This document shows, piece by piece, positions 7,083 through 13,992 of a stretch of DNA of 25,738 bases. The stretch covers positions 1 to 25,738 of the forward strand of contig CAJUKA010000058.1 of assembly GCA_910586585.1 (NCBI GenBank). The letters run 5' to 3'. The position numbers were made by a program, and so were the translations under genes. The notes under the pieces are model-generated. The model saw only the letters and a program-made list of their open reading frames with translations. It was not told the DNA's origin and did not search any database. The DNA comes from an uncultured Lachnospiraceae bacterium (GTDB lineage Bacteria; Bacillota; Clostridia; Lachnospirales; Lachnospiraceae). The stretch's first letter is position 1. Every line of letters begins with the position of its first letter.

Positions 7083-8576
7083 TTATTCCTCGATTTCAAG
7101 AAATTTCATCACGATAGATTTCATATCTTCCTTTTCGCATACAGTATCATGCAGTACAGGGGCGGTACGAATTTCTTCAATTGCATTTGGAACTTTAACA
7201 TTCGCAAGCTTTGAAAGTGTATCAACAAGCTCAAAATCCCCCATTGCATCATATTTATGATCTATCGCATTCATTACACTTCTTGTAAATTTGAATGGAC
7301 TTGCGGTTGACGCTACGACCACTTTGGTATGGTCATTTGTTGCTGACCTGTATTTATTCAAAACAGCAGCAGCCACTGCTGTATGGGTATCAATCACATA
7401 TCCTGTTTTCTCATACAAAGCTTTTATGGTATCTGCTGTCTCCTGTTCAGAAGCAAAATTTCCGCAGAAATCAGTCATATTATCTTTCATATCAGGTGTA
7501 ATCTGGTACTTTCCCTCTCTCGACAAAGACTTCATAAAAGCAGCATTTTTGTCGGGATCACAACCTGTTGACAGATAGATCAATCTTTCAAGATTGCTTG
7601 AGATTAAAATATCCATTGATGGAGAACTTGTAAGTACAAAATCCCTATTTCTGTCATACACACCAGTCTCAAAAAAATCGTACAAAACTTTGTTTTCATT
7701 GGAAGCACAAATCAGCTTTGCAATAGGAACTCCCATATTTTTTGCAAAATATGCTGCCAGGATATTTCCAAAGTTTCCTGTTGGAACTACTATATTAATT
7801 TTTTCGCCTTTTTCAATCTTATTTTCTTTCAAAAGTTGGCCATACGCATAGACGTAATAAACAACCTGTGGAATAAGTCTTCCAATATTAATCGAGTTGG
7901 CCGACGAAAACTGAAATCCTGCCGTATCCATCACCTTCACAAGCTCTTTATCACCAAATAACTTTTTCACACCCGTTTGTGCATCATCAAAATTCCCTGT
8001 AATTCCCACCACAAAGGTATTTTTGCCCTTTTGTGTCACCATTTGTTTTTCTTGTATCGGGCTTACACCATTCTTTGGATAAAATACAATAATTCTTGTT
8101 CCCTCTACATCTGCAAAACCTGCCAGAGCAGCTTTTCCAGTGTCTCCGCTTGTAGCTGTCAGGATTACAATCTCATTTTTTACATGATTTTTCTTGGCAG
8201 ATGTAATCAGTAAATGCGGAAGAATGGAAAGCGCCATATCCTTGAATGCTATTGTTGCACCATGAAAAAGTTCTAAATAATATGCACCATCTGCTTCTAC
8301 AAGTGGTGCAATCACTTCTGTATCAAATTTACTGTCATATGCCTTATTGATACAGGACTTCAGCTCATCCTCTGTAAAATCTGTTAAAAAAAGCTTCATG
8401 ACTTCATACGCCGTCTCCTGATAACTCATTTGCGACAATTCTTCGAGGCTTTTATCAAGAGTTGGCACATATTCCGGCACATATAACCCGCCATCTTCTG
8501 CAAGTCCTCTTAAAATTGCCTGTGAAGCCTTTACCAGCTCACTTTTGCTTCTTGTACTTCTGTAAAATAAATTCAT
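7083..8576 (-). CDS. thrC: Threonine synthase
   Basis: PLP enzyme converting O-phosphohomoserine to threonine. The 497-residue length and N-terminal YRSTRS start match the long, E. coli/yeast-type threonine synthases rather than the short Bacillus type. The PLP lysine is K112 in AFKDMALS, and the phosphate-binding ATSGDTGKAAL motif follows at about 140-150. ATG 8576 is supported by GAGGAGA with 7-base spacing. A promoter lies at 8609-8638. The gene is not with homoserine dehydrogenase or kinase genes. It leads a probable cluster of thrC, small membrane protein, deoC and aminopeptidase P. Confidence 0.96.
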   Translation of the reverse strand: MNLFYRSTRSKSELVKASQAILRGLAEDGGLYVPEYVPTLDKSLEELSQMSYQETAYEVMKLFLTDFTEDELKSCINKAYDSKFDTEVIAPLVEADGAYYLELFHGATIAFKDMALSILPHLLITSAKKNHVKNEIVILTATSGDTGKAALAGFADVEGTRIIVFYPKNGVSPIQEKQMVTQKGKNTFVVGITGNFDDAQTGVKKLFGDKELVKVMDTAGFQFSSANSINIGRLIPQVVYYVYAYGQLLKENKIEKGEKINIVVPTGNFGNILAAYFAKNMGVPIAKLICASNENKVLYDFFETGVYDRNRDFVLTSSPSMDILISSNLERLIYLSTGCDPDKNAAFMKSLSREGKYQITPDMKDNMTDFCGNFASEQETADTIKALYEKTGYVIDTHTAVAAAVLNKYRSATNDHTKVVVASTASPFKFTRSVMNAIDHKYDAMGDFELVDTLSKLANVKVPNAIEEIRTAPVLHDTVCEKEDMKSIVMKFLEIEE

Positions 8577-8608
8577 CCCGCATTCTCCTCATATTTTATA
8601 TTGAATTC

Positions 8609-8638
8609 ATTATGGAAATTCTAAAAACCTGCAATCAA
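8609..8638 (-). promoter_or_regulatory. Candidate thrC promoter
   Basis: Minus strand TTGATT (8633-8638) and CATAAT (8609-8614) with 18-bp spacing, about 33 bases before the thrC start codon. No convincing terminator is seen between this promoter and the stop of the HipA-like gene at 8677. Confidence 0.5.
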
Positions 8639-8676
8639 AAGTATATCATAATGCACTTCTATCTGCAAGCTGCGAT

Positions 8677-9786
8677 CTATACAATCCCCAGCTCCTGGAT
8701 TCTGCCATAAACCTGCTCAAAAATATATCTATATTCCTCGTTGCCCTTTAACACTTTTATAAACTTATGTTCGTCAAATTTGATATTGGTATACTTTTGA
8801 TATTGAAAAGCCAATTCCCGCAATGTTTCTTTGGTATTAAACATTTGGCTCAAAGTATCTCTAGCATCATTCTTAAAATAATCTGCAACAAGTGCACAGT
8901 TGAAATCGAATAGTGGCGCCAAATGTTCAATTTTTCCTGTATCATTATTCATCATAAAACCATAATTTTGTGTATGTCTGTCTGTGTTGATAATAATATA
9001 GTCCAAAACAGGAATACTTGCAAACTTTGCTCCCCATTCTTCTATGCACTTCTTTCTGAAATCAATATTCAGACGCCTGCAATAATCCATAACCTCCCAA
9101 GCCTCTACAAAAGAATACTCCTCACCCACAAAATTCTTGCAAATAGAAACATGAGCCACCCCATCCATAGTGTTTTTAATGTCACTTACATAGGTAACAT
9201 GTTCAATTGTATCCGAAAAGCATTCCAAAATCTCAGAAGACAAAACTTCCATTTTGGTGTTTACACATCCATTGGTTTTATCTGATTTTAAAAGATATAG
9301 GCTGTCACCTAAATATACCCATCCTTTTCGGAACAATCCTTTTGTTGTCAGTTCCGGGCATATGATGCTTGTTGTGATTGTTGGGCTGAAACCGCCCAAG
9401 GACAAGTCGATAATATCTTTCAGCGTATTCTGCCTGATATTTATCTTGCTCCACTCATCTTCATCATCTTCCTGAATCCAATAACTGTCTTGAATAGACA
9501 CCCCTTTGCATTTGATACAAACATTGACTCTGTTTTCCGTAGAGTCCACCTGTGGTATCTGAAAGGCGGCATAGATTTGCTTTGCATTGTCTCGTGATAA
9601 TGACAGCATCCTGCTGCTTAAATAACTCTTTATAGTTTGTACATTATGTAAGATGTCTTTCATTCCTGAAGACTTCTTGATATTAGACCTTAAATAGAAT
9701 GGAAGAAGGTCCTCCCTTATCACTTCTACTATAAAGTCCGGTAAGTCAAAATATAGTATTTTGACATTCTTTAGCATCAAAAACAT
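8677..9786 (-). CDS. Orphan HipA-like protein kinase
   Basis: The C-terminal half carries the HipA-type kinase core: NTDRHTQN at residues 267-274 (catalytic D269, metal-binding N274) followed by the metal-binding DFN at 294-296 in a PLFDFN context. A candidate ATP-site lysine is K167 in YLLKSDK. The N-terminal 150 residues are not the usual HipA subdomain 1 and I cannot assign them. HipA kinases phosphorylate cellular targets (GltX in E. coli) and are normally held by a HipB HTH antitoxin in the same operon. No HipB-like gene is on this strand. The nearest HTH is in the divergent methyltransferase fusion. The start at 9786 has GGTGG about 7 bases upstream. A strong promoter with an inverted repeat at its start point suggests repression. 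Confidence 0.8.
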   Translation of the reverse strand: MFLMLKNVKILYFDLPDFIVEVIREDLLPFYLRSNIKKSSGMKDILHNVQTIKSYLSSRMLSLSRDNAKQIYAAFQIPQVDSTENRVNVCIKCKGVSIQDSYWIQEDDEDEWSKINIRQNTLKDIIDLSLGGFSPTITTSIICPELTTKGLFRKGWVYLGDSLYLLKSDKTNGCVNTKMEVLSSEILECFSDTIEHVTYVSDIKNTMDGVAHVSICKNFVGEEYSFVEAWEVMDYCRRLNIDFRKKCIEEWGAKFASIPVLDYIIINTDRHTQNYGFMMNNDTGKIEHLAPLFDFNCALVADYFKNDARDTLSQMFNTKETLRELAFQYQKYTNIKFDEHKFIKVLKGNEEYRYIFEQVYGRIQELGIV

Positions 9787-9812
9787 TATTAACCACCAAC
9801 TAATCTATAAAA

Positions 9813-9831
9813 TTATCAAATTTCTCGATAA
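9813..9831. promoter_or_regulatory. Inverted repeat at the HipA-like gene start point
   Basis: TTATC and GATAA arms separated by 9 bp. The repeat overlaps the transcription start expected from the promoter at 9837-9865. It resembles in layout the E. coli HipB operator (TATCC-N8-GGATA), so it is a candidate binding site for an HTH repressor. Short arms make chance possible. Confidence 0.4.
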
Positions 9832-9836
9832 AGTTG

Positions 9837-9865
9837 ATTATAGCACAAAAAATATGCCTTCTCAA
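9837..9865 (-). promoter_or_regulatory. Promoter of the HipA-like gene
   Basis: Minus strand TTGAGA (9860-9865), 17-bp spacer, TATAAT (9837-9842), with an extended -10 TG one base upstream of the box. One of the strongest promoters in the window. Confidence 0.75.
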
Positions 9866-10013
9866 TGATTTTTAATATTTGCTTTCTTATAAATGCCTCA
9901 TTTTCTGTTTCGGTGCGTGCAAAAGTACTGGAAATCGTGTACTAAACTGTGTGTATTTTTATTCTATCCACATATTTTTCGTTTCTCCTACTAGTTGAAT
10001 TTATAGGGTGAAC

Positions 10014-10028
10014 TAACCGACACGGTTA
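10014..10028. promoter_or_regulatory. Palindromic candidate operator upstream of the HTH-methyltransferase gene
   Basis: TAACCG and CGGTTA form a perfect 6-bp inverted repeat around ACA. It ends at about the -35 position of the extended -10 promoter at 10048-10056. A dimeric XRE-type regulator such as the downstream gene product could bind here; this is inference. Confidence 0.45.
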
Positions 10029-10047
10029 TAGATTTTTCAATTTTCTA

Positions 10048-10056
10048 TGGTAAAAT
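10048..10056 (+). promoter_or_regulatory. Extended -10 promoter of the HTH-methyltransferase gene
   Basis: TGG followed by TAAAAT (10051-10056) is an extended -10 with no good -35, about 30 bases before the chosen start codon. Its overlap with the first in-frame ATG (10047) shows that this ATG cannot be the translation start if the promoter is real. Confidence 0.55.
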
Positions 10057-10085
10057 GGAATCAAAAGAAACAGGGAGATGTTTAT

Positions 10086-10895
10086 ATGAATATTGGATTC
10101 GTAATTATGAGTAAAAGAAAAGCTTTAGGCTATACACAGCAAGCTTTGGCAGATAAGTTGAATGTTTCTTTTCAGGCAGTGTCAAAATGGGAGAATGGAA
10201 CGAATTATCCTGAAATGGAAATGCTTCCTATGATCGCAAGTGTATTAGACACAAGTATTGATTCCCTTTTGGGATATAAGTCTTTTGTGGTGTCCGATTA
10301 TGACAAACGGTATGACGCGGCAGATTATTATTGGGGAATAACCCCTAACAATTTATGCTATGAAATAATGAAATTGCGACCGCCGGTTAAACCGTTAAAA
10401 GTGCTGGATATTGGCTGCGGCGAGGGGAAAGATGCTGTTTTTCTTGCCAGAAACGGTTATATTGTAACAGCTTTTGATTTGTCTGAAACTGGAATAGAAA
10501 AGGGGAAAAAGCTTGCAGAAAAATGTAATACGCATGTAGATTTTTTTAGAGCTGACATAACTGATTTTCGTGCAAGCGAATACTATGACATTATTTTCAG
10601 TAGTGGCGTATATCACTTTATTAAGCCGGAAATCCGGAAAGAAATCACAGCAAATCTGAAAGAATACACAAACAAAAGCGGCATACACGCAATCAATGTA
10701 TTTGTAGACAAACCATTTGTGGAAGTTCCGCCGGATAAAGATACCAATCGGTTTCACTGGAATTCTGGAGAACTTTTTATGCTCTATCATGATTGGAAAT
10801 TGCATAAGACAGAAGAAATCATTTTTGACTGCAATAGCGGCGGAATCCCGCATCAGCATTGCATGGATATTATGATTGCGGAAAGGATTAGATAA
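10086..10895 (+). CDS. XRE-family HTH fused to a TehB-like SAM methyltransferase
   Basis: A 269-residue fusion. Residues 3-62 are a Cro/C1 HTH (YTQQALADKLNVSFQAVSKW, then a short dimerisation-like helix). Residues about 75-269 are a class I methyltransferase with motif I VLDIGCGEG (106-114) and the post-I acidic residue D131 in AFDLS. The WGITPNNLCYEIMKLRPP lead-in resembles TehB-type (tellurite resistance) methyltransferases. Substrate unknown: tellurite, a small thiol-like toxicant or a macromolecule are all open. ATG 10086 is chosen: AGGGAG lies about 8 bases upstream, and the frame's earlier ATG overlaps the -10 box. It is followed after 7 bases by a HAD hydrolase gene. It may repress its own promoter through the palindrome at 10014-10028. 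Confidence 0.87.
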   Translation: MNIGFVIMSKRKALGYTQQALADKLNVSFQAVSKWENGTNYPEMEMLPMIASVLDTSIDSLLGYKSFVVSDYDKRYDAADYYWGITPNNLCYEIMKLRPPVKPLKVLDIGCGEGKDAVFLARNGYIVTAFDLSETGIEKGKKLAEKCNTHVDFFRADITDFRASEYYDIIFSSGVYHFIKPEIRKEITANLKEYTNKSGIHAINVFVDKPFVEVPPDKDTNRFHWNSGELFMLYHDWKLHKTEEIIFDCNSGGIPHQHCMDIMIAERIR

Positions 10896-10902
10896 TATCA
10901 TT

Positions 10903-11715
10903 ATGAAAACATTGTATGTTACTGATTTAGATGGAACTTTAATGCGCGATGATAAAATAATTTCAAATGAAAGTACCATCATATTGAACCGTCTGCTTGA
11001 CCAAGGTATATTTCTTACATATGCAACCGCAAGATCGCTGGATTCTGCTTCTGAAATTACAAGAAATATTTCTTTTCATCTGCCTGTCATTATCCGAAAC
11101 GGAACAATTCTTGCCGATCCTCAATCCAAGAGAGAAATTGAGATTTCAATGTTTGGAGAAGAATTGCAGCACATAAGGCAGGCTTTAGCTGACACCATCA
11201 TCCCTGGATTCGCAACCGCTTATTTTGGGTCGAATGAAGTAAAATTATGCCTATCAGGAAGAACGAATAAAGGTTTTCAGGATTATTTGCAAAACCATTC
11301 CGCGGACAGGCGTATTCGTATGGTTGATACAGAAGATAAATTGTATGAAGGGGAAACCTGCTATTTTACTTTTATTGCCCCCAAAAATGAGTTGCAGCCT
11401 CTTTATGAACGTGTAAGACAGATTGAGGGAATTAATTGTGTTTTTCAACAAGACAAATATAGACCAGAATATTGGTTAGAACTATGTCCAGGGAATGCAA
11501 CAAAGGCATCCGCAATTCAAAGAGTAAAGCAGTTATGCGGTTGTCAGAGAGTAGTTGTATTTGGCGATTCGGCAAATGATATTTCCATGTTTCAAATGGC
11601 AGATGAAGCATATGCAACCAAAAACGCGATTGACGAATTAAAGGAACTTGCTACGGGAATCACCGAAAGCAATAATGATGATGGCGTAGCAAAATGGTTA
11701 GAAGCACATTCATGA
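10903..11715 (+). CDS. Cof-type HAD-superfamily hydrolase
   Basis: A 270-residue cytosolic phosphatase-like protein. Motif I is VTDLDGTL with nucleophile D8 and acid D10. Motif II is the Thr/Ser region in FLTYATARS. Motif IV is VVFGDSANDISMF near the C-terminus. A large C2-type cap lies in the middle, as in Cof/YidA-like enzymes, which usually dephosphorylate sugar phosphates or flavin/PLP-type cofactors. The substrate cannot be told from sequence. The frame opens at a TTG at 10876, but ATG 10903 starts exactly at the family's N-terminal strand. GGAAAGGA at the end of the methyltransferase gene is the nearest ribosome-binding site, rather far off at about 16 bases. Translational coupling to the methyltransferase (7-base gap) is likely. 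Confidence 0.9.
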   Translation: MKTLYVTDLDGTLMRDDKIISNESTIILNRLLDQGIFLTYATARSLDSASEITRNISFHLPVIIRNGTILADPQSKREIEISMFGEELQHIRQALADTIIPGFATAYFGSNEVKLCLSGRTNKGFQDYLQNHSADRRIRMVDTEDKLYEGETCYFTFIAPKNELQPLYERVRQIEGINCVFQQDKYRPEYWLELCPGNATKASAIQRVKQLCGCQRVVVFGDSANDISMFQMADEAYATKNAIDELKELATGITESNNDDGVAKWLEAHS

Positions 11716-11718
11716 CAA

Positions 11719-11757
11719 AGCGAGGAGCGACTATATCGCCCCTCGCTCTTTACTCTT
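11719..11757 (+). terminator. Intrinsic terminator after the HAD gene
   Basis: Stem AGCGAGG / CCTCGCT (11719-11725 with 11741-11747), continued after one mismatch by GCGA / TCGC around a CTATA loop, then CTTTACTCTT. It starts four bases past the HAD stop codon. On the minus strand it could also weakly stop the SleB-like gene transcript. Confidence 0.8.
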
Positions 11758-11817
11758 ATGATAATACATGCTCGTCATACAGTCTCTCTTTACAATTAAA
11801 CGCGCCAGAAATAAATT

Positions 11818-12417
11818 TTATTTCGCAAAGAAGTCATGTCCACCATACGAAAAGAGAAATGTTAAATTGGAATCAAACCATTGCACATTTTCGGGTGCAG
11901 CATATTTTCGTGCCATAAAAAACAATGCCCCTTCTGATACATCCTCACCTCTAAGAGCGCTGTATACCACATCCTTTGTATCCTCCGATACTTTAACTGT
12001 ATGAATTGTTCCGTTGGAAACAGGAGAAAACTGTGCCACATTTTGTTTTTGCTGATAAACTACATCTGTAACATTGTTCGGAAATTTTTTATTTTTGACA
12101 CGGTTTATCACCACATTTGCAACCAAAAGCTTCCCTTTTCTATCTTCTCCACCTGCTTCGGCTTCAACAATCTTGAAAAGCGTCTCCAGATCCTTGTCCG
12201 ACACGTCAATACAAAAACGCTGTTCCAATGTTCCATAAGAAATAACACGTTCCAAAGAAGTAAGTCTCTCAAGTTCTACATTTCCGGTTGTTGCCTGCAC
12301 GACCACCTCTTGTTCGCAGACGCTACCTGCCTGTACATCATATTCCTTTGAAAAAAGAAGCATCATACCACAAACAATATTTACAATAAATAAAAGTATA
12401 TAACTTTTTGAGTACAT
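11818..12417 (-). CDS. SleB-type cell-wall hydrolase (Hydrolase_2 family)
   Basis: A 199-residue exported or membrane-anchored protein. Residues 6-22 form a hydrophobic signal/anchor segment. Residues about 75-199 match the SleB/CwlJ catalytic domain: IVEAEAGGE (83-91) with the presumed catalytic glutamate, then GKLLVANVVINRV and FP, and a GGHDFF ending. Family members cleave peptidoglycan, classically spore cortex during germination, though vegetative copies are common in Clostridia. There is no N-terminal peptidoglycan-binding repeat. The start has AGAGGAA about 13 bases upstream, a weak fit, but no better start exists. Monocistronic; convergent with the HAD gene. Confidence 0.85.
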   Translation of the reverse strand: MYSKSYILLFIVNIVCGMMLLFSKEYDVQAGSVCEQEVVVQATTGNVELERLTSLERVISYGTLEQRFCIDVSDKDLETLFKIVEAEAGGEDRKGKLLVANVVINRVKNKKFPNNVTDVVYQQKQNVAQFSPVSNGTIHTVKVSEDTKDVVYSALRGEDVSEGALFFMARKYAAPENVQWFDSNLTFLFSYGGHDFFAK

Positions 12418-12630
12418 AATCTAATTTTGTTCCTCTCTGCTATTCTATTTACTTAAGTTGTAAAATTCCGTTCGTTTTACCTTTTATTAGTCTATTCCAT
12501 TTTTTCAAAAAAAATTCCTAAAACTTTGTTAAGTTCTATTTCCTTCCATCAATAATGAGGATTCATCAGCAATCGGGCTGCTCACACGATCCATGCGCCG
12601 CTTTTGTGGTATGCTTCCTCTGCATGAAAT

Positions 12631-12668
12631 CAAAAAAGTACATGCTGCCATGCAACATGCACTTTTTT
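12631..12668. terminator. Bidirectional terminator
   Basis: Long stem of an A6GT run pairing with an ACT6 run around CATG arms (12632-12644 with 12656-12668). It gives a T-run on either strand. It is oriented to stop the 12732-13055 gene leftward. Confidence 0.65.
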
Positions 12669-12685
12669 CGATTAATACACAGACC

Positions 12686-12720
12686 CGTGCAGAGAAAATA
12701 TGCCGCCCAAGCGGCGCACG
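12686..12720 (-). terminator. Composite hairpin just after the acidic-tail membrane protein gene
   Basis: GCCGC / GCGGC around a CCAA loop (12702-12715), extended by CGTGC / GCACG (12686-12690 with 12716-12720) across an A-rich bulge. On the minus strand the inner stem is followed by ATATTTTCT. Probably a terminator, with the 12631-12668 hairpin as back-up. Confidence 0.5.
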
Positions 12721-12731
12721 GTAATCAATTC

Positions 12732-13055
12732 TTATTTTACAGTTGTATACTCTGCGTCTTTCTCGCTCTCCTGATCTTCGTCTTCCTCGTCATCAAAAAA
12801 GTCATCCTCGAAATCGTCATCAAATTCATCGTCGAAATCATCAAGATAATCAGGTGTCATATAGCGATATACGGCATATGCTATCGCAGCTATTGCAGCA
12901 ACAGCGCCGATAATTGCAAGTACCCAAAGCAATGTATTTGCCTTCTTCTCATTATCTTTTTTAATTTCATTTTTCGTACAATATTTACTTAAAATCTCAT
13001 TACCTACTAAATTTTTATCTTGTAAATATTCTACTAAGTCATCCCACTTTTTCAT
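12732..13055 (-). CDS. Single-pass membrane protein with a highly acidic tail
   Basis: Not assigned to a named family. The 107 residues fall into an N-terminal soluble part (1-38, mixed charge), one transmembrane helix (about 41-63, LLWVLAIIGAVAAIAAIAY), then a tail in which residues 68-99 are almost all Asp/Glu/Phe (DDFDDEFDDDFEDDFFDDEE). Comparable small proteins are common in Lachnospiraceae. The acidic tail may bind cations or a basic partner, but no function is claimed. The start ATG 13055 has AAGGGG with 8-base spacing. Two hairpin terminators follow. Composition of the tail is repetitive and could be slippage-prone. Confidence 0.75.
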   Translation of the reverse strand: MKKWDDLVEYLQDKNLVGNEILSKYCTKNEIKKDNEKKANTLLWVLAIIGAVAAIAAIAYAVYRYMTPDYLDDFDDEFDDDFEDDFFDDEEDEDQESEKDAEYTTVK

Positions 13056-13115
13056 TTAAAAAGCCCCTTTCTATTTTTGTTTCACGCTCGGTAATATTCC
13101 GTTATATATATAATA

Positions 13116-13343
13116 TCATCTTTTATGAAATTTTACTACCATTTCTATACAATTTCTCAAGTTAAATTTTTCTTGTTTGTAAAAAGAACAAAACCGCAAA
13201 CAATACAAGCCTATAATTGCAACAACCGAAGCTTCCACGCCAAATCCAATATATCCGCGAAACAACATCTCTTCTAGTATTCCCGATTTCACAGAAGTCA
13301 TTACAGAAACAGTTCAGCCATGCAAAATTACCGCAGCAGATAT
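13116..13343 (-). pseudogene. Probable remnant of a CPBP (CAAX-like) membrane protease gene
   Basis: An open stretch of 61 codons (13301-13116) begins with the CPBP/ABI signature EEMLFRGYI (the E-E-x-x-x-R active-site motif) followed by hydrophobic sequence. Reading further upstream in the same frame gives about nine plausible membrane-type residues interrupted by a TGA (13314-13316) and bounded by a TAG (13344-13346). There is no ribosome-binding site before the ATG. A complete CPBP protein is 200-300 residues with several helices and a second H-containing motif, absent here. Most likely a decayed fragment. Confidence 0.4.
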
Positions 13344-13411
13344 CTACTGCATTGCCAGTTTATGAGCATATCTTGCTTCACATGAAAACTTTTCATACGC
13401 TTGTATAATAT

Positions 13412-13446
13412 AAGAGGATATTCTGCTTTTCACAAAATATCCTCTT
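13412..13446 (-). terminator. Hairpin after the HPr-like gene
   Basis: Perfect 11-bp inverted repeat AAGAGGATATT / AATATCCTCTT with a 13-nt loop, about 37 bases past the HPr-like stop codon. The following minus-strand sequence is AT-rich but not a clean T-run, so terminator activity is probable rather than certain. Confidence 0.55.
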
Positions 13447-13482
13447 AATTACAATTTCTAATATTAACAATGTTTTCTATGA

Positions 13483-13719
13483 TTAAGCTACAACATACTT
13501 TTGAATTTGTGATAAAAATTCCTCCCGCTCTTCCAATTCTGCATGAATATCCAGAATCAAAGGCTTTCTGCAATCACAGCTCAATACTCCTAGAAGTGAT
13601 TTTGCATCAAGATATGTATTTCTTCCACTTATCAAGTCAATATCATAAGGTGTCCCCCTTGTAATATCCACAAAATCTCTAACTTTTTCTACTGAATCAA
13701 GTAAAACTTTTACGCCCAT
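13483..13719 (-). CDS. HPr-like protein lacking the phosphorylatable histidine (Crh-like)
   Basis: A 78-residue protein with the HPr fold pattern: the conserved DAKSLLGVLS block (38-47) matching the Ser46 region of Gram-positive HPr (S41 here), and an acidic C-terminal helix. HPr carries its catalytic His 31 residues before that serine, which would be residue 10; here it is Val in DSVEKVRDF. No histidine occurs before residue 59. It therefore cannot relay phosphate in the PTS but could be a substrate of HPr kinase and a CcpA co-effector, as Crh is in Bacillus. That role is inferred. The start has AAGGAAAGGAAG at about 5 bases. It is monocistronic, with a palindrome upstream at 13790-13811. 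Confidence 0.75.
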   Translation of the reverse strand: MGVKVLLDSVEKVRDFVDITRGTPYDIDLISGRNTYLDAKSLLGVLSCDCRKPLILDIHAELEEREEFLSQIQKYVVA

Positions 13720-13788
13720 AATAACTTCCTTTCCTTTATATTTACTGCAGGCTGCTATATACCGCCAAATTTTTATATCATCTTATCA

Positions 13789-13811
13789 ATTATATGGGAT
13801 TATCCATATAA
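13789..13811. promoter_or_regulatory. Inverted repeat over a candidate -10 box of the HPr-like gene
   Basis: TTATATGG / CCATATAA, perfect 8-bp arms with a 6-bp spacer (13790-13811), overlapping a minus-strand TATAAT at 13789-13794. No good -35 was found. Either an operator or chance in AT-rich DNA. Confidence 0.3.
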
Positions 13812-13992
13812 AAATGCATTTATTGAAAGGTCCTTAGTTATTATCGCTTATTTTCCCTTTTTGTGCAAGTTTTTTCCCTTTTTTCTCTGTTATTATGTAT
13901 ACTTTACTATTTCTATCTTATTATTTTGTATATTTTCAACCAATTTATTGCCAAAAATTGCACATTTTAACCAATTTGCTATATGTCTTTTC

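Larger units (their letters stand above)
9787..10085. other. Divergent intergenic region between HipA-like and HTH-methyltransferase genes
   Basis: About 300 bp without a gene. It holds the leftward promoter (9837-9865) with its inverted repeat (9813-9831), and the rightward palindrome (10014-10028) with an extended -10 (10048-10056). Nothing else was recognised between 9866 and 10010. Confidence 0.6.
12418..12731. other. Intergenic region upstream of the SleB-like gene
   Basis: About 314 bp with no supported gene. Its right part holds two hairpins that serve as terminators for the gene at 12732-13055 (listed separately). The AT-rich stretch 12420-12545 presumably holds the SleB-like promoter, but no clear -35/-10 pair stands out. 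Between 12550 and 12625 is a more GC-rich stretch with small inverted repeats; I cannot assign it. Confidence 0.4.

Noticed and set aside
10395..10982. 195-codon frame on the minus strand across the methyltransferase and HAD genes.
   Set aside because: Shadow of two well-supported plus-strand genes with recognisable motifs; no family resemblance or ribosome-binding site.
12555..12992. 145-codon plus-strand frame with hydrophobic content.
   Set aside because: It runs antisense through the acidic-tail gene; runs of Asp/Glu codons read backward give hydrophobic residues. It also crosses two hairpin terminators.
13932..13977. Imperfect repeat of TTTCAACCAATTT-like sequence downstream of the HIT gene.
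   Set aside because: About 13 bases with mismatches and indels in AT-rich DNA; no symmetry or spacing typical of operators.
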